From contig NZ_CP138921.1 of NCBI RefSeq assembly GCF_047124445.1, forward strand, positions 682,001 through 746,000: DNA of 64,000 nt, given 5' to 3'. The translations under genes and the position numbers were made by a program. Under the pieces are notes generated by a model, which was given only the letters and a program-made list of their open reading frames with translations, did no database searches and was not told the DNA's origin. Origin of the DNA: Shimia sp047124445 (GTDB lineage Bacteria > Pseudomonadota > Alphaproteobacteria > Rhodobacterales > Rhodobacteraceae). How positions within the stretch are numbered: the first letter of the stretch is position 1; every line of letters starts with the position of its first letter. Shown piece after piece: positions 59,533 to 64,000 of this stretch.

Positions 59533-60773
59533 TGGTCAAGCTCCCGATAGGTTGGTGCGACGGTGACGCCCTCGACCACAAACTCCTGGCCGACAACGAT
59601 CACGCTGGCCTGTTCTGGCAAACCGCCAACCCAGATGCCGTCGGTGCCATCGCGCAGCAGCTCCACCGCCTTGAAGGCCACTACGTCACCGTCTTCAACG
59701 ATGCGAACACCCAGCGTGCCTTCGTCGTTCAGCGTCAGTGAGGACTGCGGCAGGAAATGTGCCGCCGCGCCATCCGCAGAGATCATAATCTCCGCGGTTT
59801 GACCGTCGCGGATCGCCAAATCGTCGTTTGGCACCGTCACCTCCACGCGGAAGGTGCGGGTCTGTGGGTCGGCGGAGCGGGACACAAAGGTCACCTGACC
59901 GGTCACTTCTTGACCAGTTGTCAGACGCGCACCAGCCAGAGAGTCTTCGGTCACGCGGTTGATGTCGGTCTCTGGCACAAAGCCCACGATGCGGATCGGA
60001 TCAAGGCGCAGAACCGTGCCGCACAGGCTGCCCGGTTGCATCAGGCTGCCGAGTTCTGCGGTCTTGCTTTCCAACAGGCCGTCGAACGGCGCCACAATCG
60101 TCAGGCGCGCCACTTCGCGCTCTGCGGCTGCCACCAAGGCTTCCGCCGATTCGATGCCTGCCTGAGTGCTTTCCAGGCCGGATGTGGCCGATTGGATCGC
60201 CGCTTCAGCCGCGCGCACACTTGCGGCGGTGCTGGCCACACGTGTGGAAGAGGCAAAGCCACCTTCGGACAGCTTGCGCGCGGCGTTGTCGTTGATCTTG
60301 GCTTCTTCCAATCGCGCTTCGGCCTCGGCGACCGAGGCCTGCGCGCTTGGAATGCGGGCCTGTGCTTCCAGCAGGCGGGCTTTCGCCTCTGCCAGAACCG
60401 CTGTGCTGGTGCCCACGTCCAGGCGGCAAAGCTCTTGGCCTGCGGTCACATGGGTGCCGCGGCGCAGTGGCTCGGTGATCACCAGACCGCTGGTTTCCGC
60501 GCGTACCTCAACCTGGCGATCCGCTTCGGTTTCGCCGCGCAGCACAACCGCGCTGTCGATGGTGCGGGCTTCACTTTTTACCGCCACCACACGAATGAGA
60601 CCCGGCGCATCTGAAGGGGCTTCGTTAGCCTCCGCCTGCGCCTCTGTGGCGGTGTCCGCCGCCTCTTCGGGCGCGCCGTTGCCGGCAAACGCCGCCAAGC
60701 GATCACGCTCCACCACAACAAAATACAAAATTGCCGACACGAGAAGTGCGGTCAGAACCGGAATAAGCCGCAT
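59529..60773 (-). CDS. RND efflux periplasmic adaptor (HlyD/MFP family)
   Basis: A 414-residue membrane fusion protein. It has an N-terminal anchor (IPVLTALLVSAILYFVVVER), a lipoyl half motif (LRRGTHVTAGQELCRLD), a coiled-coil hairpin (about 130-220, LLEAQARIPSAQASVAEAEA), the second lipoyl half (IVAPFDGLLESKTAELGSLM) and beta-barrel/MP domains. It bridges the RND pump to an outer-membrane channel. The stop overlaps the pump start (ATGA), so they are translationally coupled. Confidence 0.94.
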   Translation of the reverse strand: MRLIPVLTALLVSAILYFVVVERDRLAAFAGNGAPEEAADTATEAQAEANEAPSDAPGLIRVVAVKSEARTIDSAVVLRGETEADRQVEVRAETSGLVITEPLRRGTHVTAGQELCRLDVGTSTAVLAEAKARLLEAQARIPSAQASVAEAEARLEEAKINDNAARKLSEGGFASSTRVASTAASVRAAEAAIQSATSGLESTQAGIESAEALVAAAEREVARLTIVAPFDGLLESKTAELGSLMQPGSLCGTVLRLDPIRIVGFVPETDINRVTEDSLAGARLTTGQEVTGQVTFVSRSADPQTRTFRVEVTVPNDDLAIRDGQTAEIMISADGAAAHFLPQSSLTLNDEGTLGVRIVEDGDVVAFKAVELLRDGTDGIWVGGLPEQASVIVVGQEFVVEGVTVAPTYRELDQ

Positions 60774-61000
60774 TGAATGGCCCCTGTTGCTTTAACGTGC
60801 GCCCTCCCGCGCACAAATATTCAACGACATATTGGCGTTCGCGCGCCGAGAAACAACCTCAGATACGAGAATTTGGACTCGTCGGTTCAAAATAGATCCG
60901 GAAACGAGAAAAAACCTGTGTCGCCGATGTGCCTTTGCCACAGTACTTGGCACTTTGAAAACAAAACGATAAGACAAGGCAAACCGACAGGAGAGCAGGC

Positions 61001-61681
61001 GTGAGCAATACCGACAGTTTCATTGAAGAAGTCACCGAAGAAGTGCGCCGTGACCGCCTTTTTGGCCTGATCCGCCGCTATGGTTGGATTGCTGTTCTGA
61101 CAGTGATCGCGATTGTGGGCGCGGCCGCTTTTAACGAATACCAAAAGAGCAAAGCCCGCACCGCTGCGGAGAACACTGGCGACGCGCTGATTGCTGCTGT
61201 GGCCTCCAGCGAAGCTGAAGCCCGCGTGGCGGCGCTTGGCGACCTGACCACCGAGTCGCCCAATGCGCAGGTTGTTGCCGACATGCTGCTTGCCACCCAT
61301 CAGATTGAAGTGGGCTCTGGCGCCGACGCGGCGTCAACCCTGAACGGCATCACCACCAGCGGGTTGGAGACACCGGAAATCTATCGCCAGATCGCAGCCT
61401 TCAAGGCGGTTTTGGCCAATGCCAAAGACACATCCGTGGCGGATCGCCGTTTGGCGCTGGAAGCGCTGGCCGGACCGGGCATGCCTTTGGCGTTGCCTGC
61501 GCAGGAACAACTTGCCCTGCTGAGCCTGGAAGAAGGGGACGTGGATGGCGCCATCGAACAATTGCAAGCGCTGATTCAGGATGCGGCTGTCACCGCAGGC
61601 TTGCGCAATCGTGCGTCTCAGTTGATTGTGGCTCTGGGTGGAACACCGGCGGACACCGCGCCCGTTCTGGCCGACCAATAA
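61001..61681 (+). CDS. YfgM-like TPR membrane protein
   Basis: A 226-residue protein with a cytoplasmic N-terminus (MSNTDSFIEEVTEEVRRDRL), one membrane helix (about 28-45, YGWIAVLTVIAIVGAAAF) and a periplasmic TPR-like helical domain. This is the layout of E. coli YfgM, an ancillary SecYEG protein that links to periplasmic chaperones. Conserved order with bamB and der supports the call. It starts with GTG, preceded by CAGGAGAG. Confidence 0.85.
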   Translation: MSNTDSFIEEVTEEVRRDRLFGLIRRYGWIAVLTVIAIVGAAAFNEYQKSKARTAAENTGDALIAAVASSEAEARVAALGDLTTESPNAQVVADMLLATHQIEVGSGADAASTLNGITTSGLETPEIYRQIAAFKAVLANAKDTSVADRRLALEALAGPGMPLALPAQEQLALLSLEEGDVDGAIEQLQALIQDAAVTAGLRNRASQLIVALGGTPADTAPVLADQ

Positions 61682-61706
61682 GACTTGCAGGGTGGGGGAC
61701 TCAGCA

Positions 61707-63011
61707 GTGAAACGTACGTCTTGGATTTTGGCAGCGGGTGTTGCCTCCGCTGCCTTGTTGTCTGCCTGTGCGGAGCCAGAGATCATTCTGGTTGGGGATC
61801 GAGAAGATTTGATCCCGTCTGAAGAGGTCATTGAAAACAAAGACCTTGCAATCAGCCTGCCATCCCAAAGCAAAAACGCCAGCTGGACCGGCCGCATTGG
61901 CACGCCAAGCACCCGGACGGCCCATGCGGCGCTGTCATCAAAGCCGGTATTGGCGTGGTCGACGTCGATTGGCGCGGGCGAGTCGCGCAAGACACGTATC
62001 ACCGCTGACCCGGTTGTCGCCGATGGCCGCATCTTCACAGTGGACGCCGAAGCGACCGTCACCGCCACCACCACCGGCGGGCAAACGGTGTGGTCCCGCG
62101 ATCTGACGCCGCCCAACGACAAGGCAGGCCAAGCCTCCACCGGCGGTCTGGCCTATGGCAAAGGCAAGCTTTTTGTCACCACAGGGTTTGGCAGCATCCG
62201 CGCGCTGGACCCCGCAACCGGCGCAGATCTGTGGGAGCAGAAATTCCAGGCCGTCGGCAGTGGCACCCCCACGGTCTACGGCGATTTGGTCTATGTGGTG
62301 TCTGGTGATGCAACCGCTTGGGCGCTGGAAGTTGAGACCGGCAAAATTGCCTGGCAGCTTCTGTCCATTCCTAACGTTCAAAACGTGCAAAGCCCGGCGG
62401 CTCCAGCCATAACGGACCGACTGGCGATTTTCCCCTATGGCTCTGGTGAAATCCAGGCGGCCTTCCGCCGTGGCGGCGTGTCCCGCTGGACTGCCGGACT
62501 GTCGGACACCCGTCCGGGCCGCGCTGTGAACACCGTGGGCGACATCTCCGGCGACCCTGTAGTTGTCGGGGACACCATCTATGTGGCGAACCATTCCGGA
62601 CGCATGGCCGCCTTTGAGACCGAAACCGGCGTGCGCAAATGGACCGCAGATCACGGCGCGCTTAGCCCTGTGTTCCCGGCAGGCGGGTCGCTCTTCCTGG
62701 TGTCGGAAACCAATGAGCTGTTGCGTCTGGATGCGCGTGACGGCACCCGCATCTGGGGCCAGACCCTGCCGCAGTTCATCAAGGACAAACCCAAAAAACA
62801 ATCCGCCGTGCACGCGCATTACGGGCCGATCCTGGCGGGCGGGCAGTTGGTTGTGCCCTCCACCGACGAGGTGGTGCGCTTCTACAACCCGCGCAACGGT
62901 CTCTTGACCCACACCGTCGCGTTGCCCCACGGCGCAGCCACCAATCCGGTTGTGGCAGGCGGTGTTTTGTATGTGGTCAACCGCAAAGGCGAATTGTACG
63001 CTTTCCGTTGA
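61707..63011 (+). CDS. bamB: outer-membrane assembly lipoprotein BamB
   Basis: A 434-residue lipoprotein: signal MKRTSWILAAGVASAALLSA followed by Cys (lipobox LLSAC), then a PQQ-type eight-bladed beta-propeller with repeated GxLYVVxxxGxxxALxxxTG units (for example GKLFVTTGFGSIRALDPATG). BamB helps BamA insert beta-barrel proteins. It starts with GTG at 61707 after GGGGGA; 25 bases after the yfgM-like gene and 48 before der, as in E. coli. Confidence 0.93.
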   Translation: MKRTSWILAAGVASAALLSACAEPEIILVGDREDLIPSEEVIENKDLAISLPSQSKNASWTGRIGTPSTRTAHAALSSKPVLAWSTSIGAGESRKTRITADPVVADGRIFTVDAEATVTATTTGGQTVWSRDLTPPNDKAGQASTGGLAYGKGKLFVTTGFGSIRALDPATGADLWEQKFQAVGSGTPTVYGDLVYVVSGDATAWALEVETGKIAWQLLSIPNVQNVQSPAAPAITDRLAIFPYGSGEIQAAFRRGGVSRWTAGLSDTRPGRAVNTVGDISGDPVVVGDTIYVANHSGRMAAFETETGVRKWTADHGALSPVFPAGGSLFLVSETNELLRLDARDGTRIWGQTLPQFIKDKPKKQSAVHAHYGPILAGGQLVVPSTDEVVRFYNPRNGLLTHTVALPHGAATNPVVAGGVLYVVNRKGELYAFR

Positions 63012-63059
63012 CGCAATAATGCTGTATCGGGGCGACTTCAGACGTTCCGGAGATCTGTC

Positions 63060-64000
63060 ATGAGTTTCACGCTCGCCATTGTGGGCCGCCCAAACGTGGG
63101 CAAATCCACGCTGTTCAACCGCCTTGTGGGCAAAAAGCTGGCTTTGGTCGACGACCAGCCGGGCGTTACGCGCGACCTGCGCGAAGGCGATGCCAAACTG
63201 GCGGACTTGCGGTTCACCGTGATTGACACGGCCGGTCTGGAAGATGCCACCGACGACAGCCTCGAAGGCCGCATGCGCCGCTTGACAGAACGCGCGGTGG
63301 ACATGGCGGACATCTGCCTCTTCATGATGGATGCGCGCGCGGGCGTGACACCCACCGACATGATCTTTGCCGAGATCCTGCGCAAAAAGTCCGCCCACGT
63401 GCTGCTGGCCGCCAACAAAGGCGAAGGCAAAGCCGCCGATGCTGGGGTGCTTGACGCCTATTCGTTGGGCCTTGGTGAACCGATCCGCCTGTCCGCGGAG
63501 CACGGCGAAGGTCTCAATGATCTCTATGCGCAGCTCATGCCCATTGCCGATGAATTTGCTAAACGTCAAAAGGCGTTGGATGATGAAGTTGAAGTAGATG
63601 TGGAGCTTGAAGAGGACGGCGATTGGGATGACGAGTTCGACGAAGGCGGTTTGCGTCCGAGCGAGCAGATCACCGAGAACAAGCCGCTGCAAATCGCGGT
63701 GGTTGGCCGCCCGAACGCGGGTAAATCCACGCTGATCAACAAGATCATTGGCGAGGATCGTTTGCTGACCGGTCCCGAAGCAGGCATCACCCGCGATGCG
63801 ATCTCGCTGCGCACCGAATGGGACGGCACCCATATGCGGATTTTTGACACCGCCGGGATGCGCAAGAAAGCCAAGGTGCAAGACAAGCTGGAAAAGCTCT
63901 CCGTTGGAGACGGTCTGCGGGCGGTGAAATTCGCCGAAGTTGTTGTGGTGCTACTGGACGCGGCGATTCCCTTTGAACAGCAAGACCTGCGCATCGCCGA
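63060..64000 (+). CDS. der: ribosome-biogenesis GTPase Der (partial)
   Basis: The first 313 residues of Der/EngA; the gene runs off the window. Tandem GTPase domains are visible: G1 GRPNVGKST (9-17), DTAGLED and a noncanonical G4 NKGEGK (NKxE instead of NKxD), then an acidic linker (DDEVEVDVELEEDGDWDDEF) and the second domain with GRPNAGKST and DTAGMRKKAKV. Der acts in 50S subunit assembly. It follows bamB closely. Confidence 0.95.
   Translation, partial: MSFTLAIVGRPNVGKSTLFNRLVGKKLALVDDQPGVTRDLREGDAKLADLRFTVIDTAGLEDATDDSLEGRMRRLTERAVDMADICLFMMDARAGVTPTDMIFAEILRKKSAHVLLAANKGEGKAADAGVLDAYSLGLGEPIRLSAEHGEGLNDLYAQLMPIADEFAKRQKALDDEVEVDVELEEDGDWDDEFDEGGLRPSEQITENKPLQIAVVGRPNAGKSTLINKIIGEDRLLTGPEAGITRDAISLRTEWDGTHMRIFDTAGMRKKAKVQDKLEKLSVGDGLRAVKFAEVVVVLLDAAIPFEQQDLRIA

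Overview
The window is a G+C-rich bacterial chromosome segment that reads like a marine alphaproteobacterium of the Roseobacter group (Rhodobacteraceae). The pointers are a four-subunit sarcosine oxidase operon, a GapR (DUF2312) gene, the ruvX-DUF1289-ccmI block, a fused SLC5-type sensor kinase, a short-chain-fatty-acid (ScfR-like) regulator and many small roseobacter-type proteins. No rRNA is present and there is one tRNA (Thr, anticodon TGT), so the genus cannot be fixed from this window alone.

Layout. 0-2 kb: an Lrp/AsnC regulator divergent from an MFS exporter. 1.9-15.4 kb: what looks like an acetate or short-chain carboxylate locus. It holds acetyl-CoA synthetase (acs), a five-gene LIV-type ABC uptake system, a divergent ScfR-like regulator, a lone receiver protein, a small membrane protein, a CrbS-like transporter/histidine-kinase fusion, and a FliM/FliN-like SpoA-domain protein with a Met-Pro-Asp-rich tail. 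15.5-17.7 kb: a sulfur operon (persulfide-dioxygenase-like MBL protein, two YeeE/YedE half-transporters, a CRSGTRS-type phosphatase/sulfurtransferase). 17.9-24.3 kb: DksA-like protein, small proteins, a hydratase/dehydrogenase fusion with a degenerate dehydrogenase half, gapR, a roseobacter hypothetical, an orphan iron-type ABC permease and tRNA-Thr.

24.46-38.36 kb is a mobile element of about 13.9 kb inserted in the 5' end of dusA. A truncated dusA start lies on the left. On the right the element supplies a new start and N-terminus, so dusA is rebuilt. The element carries a tyrosine integrase, three AlpA-like small DNA-binding proteins, several unknown early genes, a replication-type HTH protein beside five iteron-like repeats, HNH endonuclease, TerS, TerL and a major capsid protein. 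No portal, protease or tail genes are visible. This is the layout of a phage satellite related to capsid-forming PICIs. At the end distal to the integrase sits an AT-richer, oppositely oriented, translationally coupled pair: a DGQHR/DUF262-like protein and a HEPN-motif protein. This pair is the best candidate here for an undescribed, probably antiphage, system.

38.3-64 kb returns to core genome: dusA, a TauE/SafE permease, an RTX-repeat protein with an N-terminal membrane anchor, DUF1289-ruvX-ccmI, soxB-(95-aa insert)-soxD-soxA-soxG, superoxide dismutase, a LOG-family protein, a LysM protein with a long acidic linker, an Atm1-type ABC exporter, a DUF1294 protein, an RND efflux pump with its adaptor, and the conserved yfgM-like/bamB/der cluster, with der cut by the window end.
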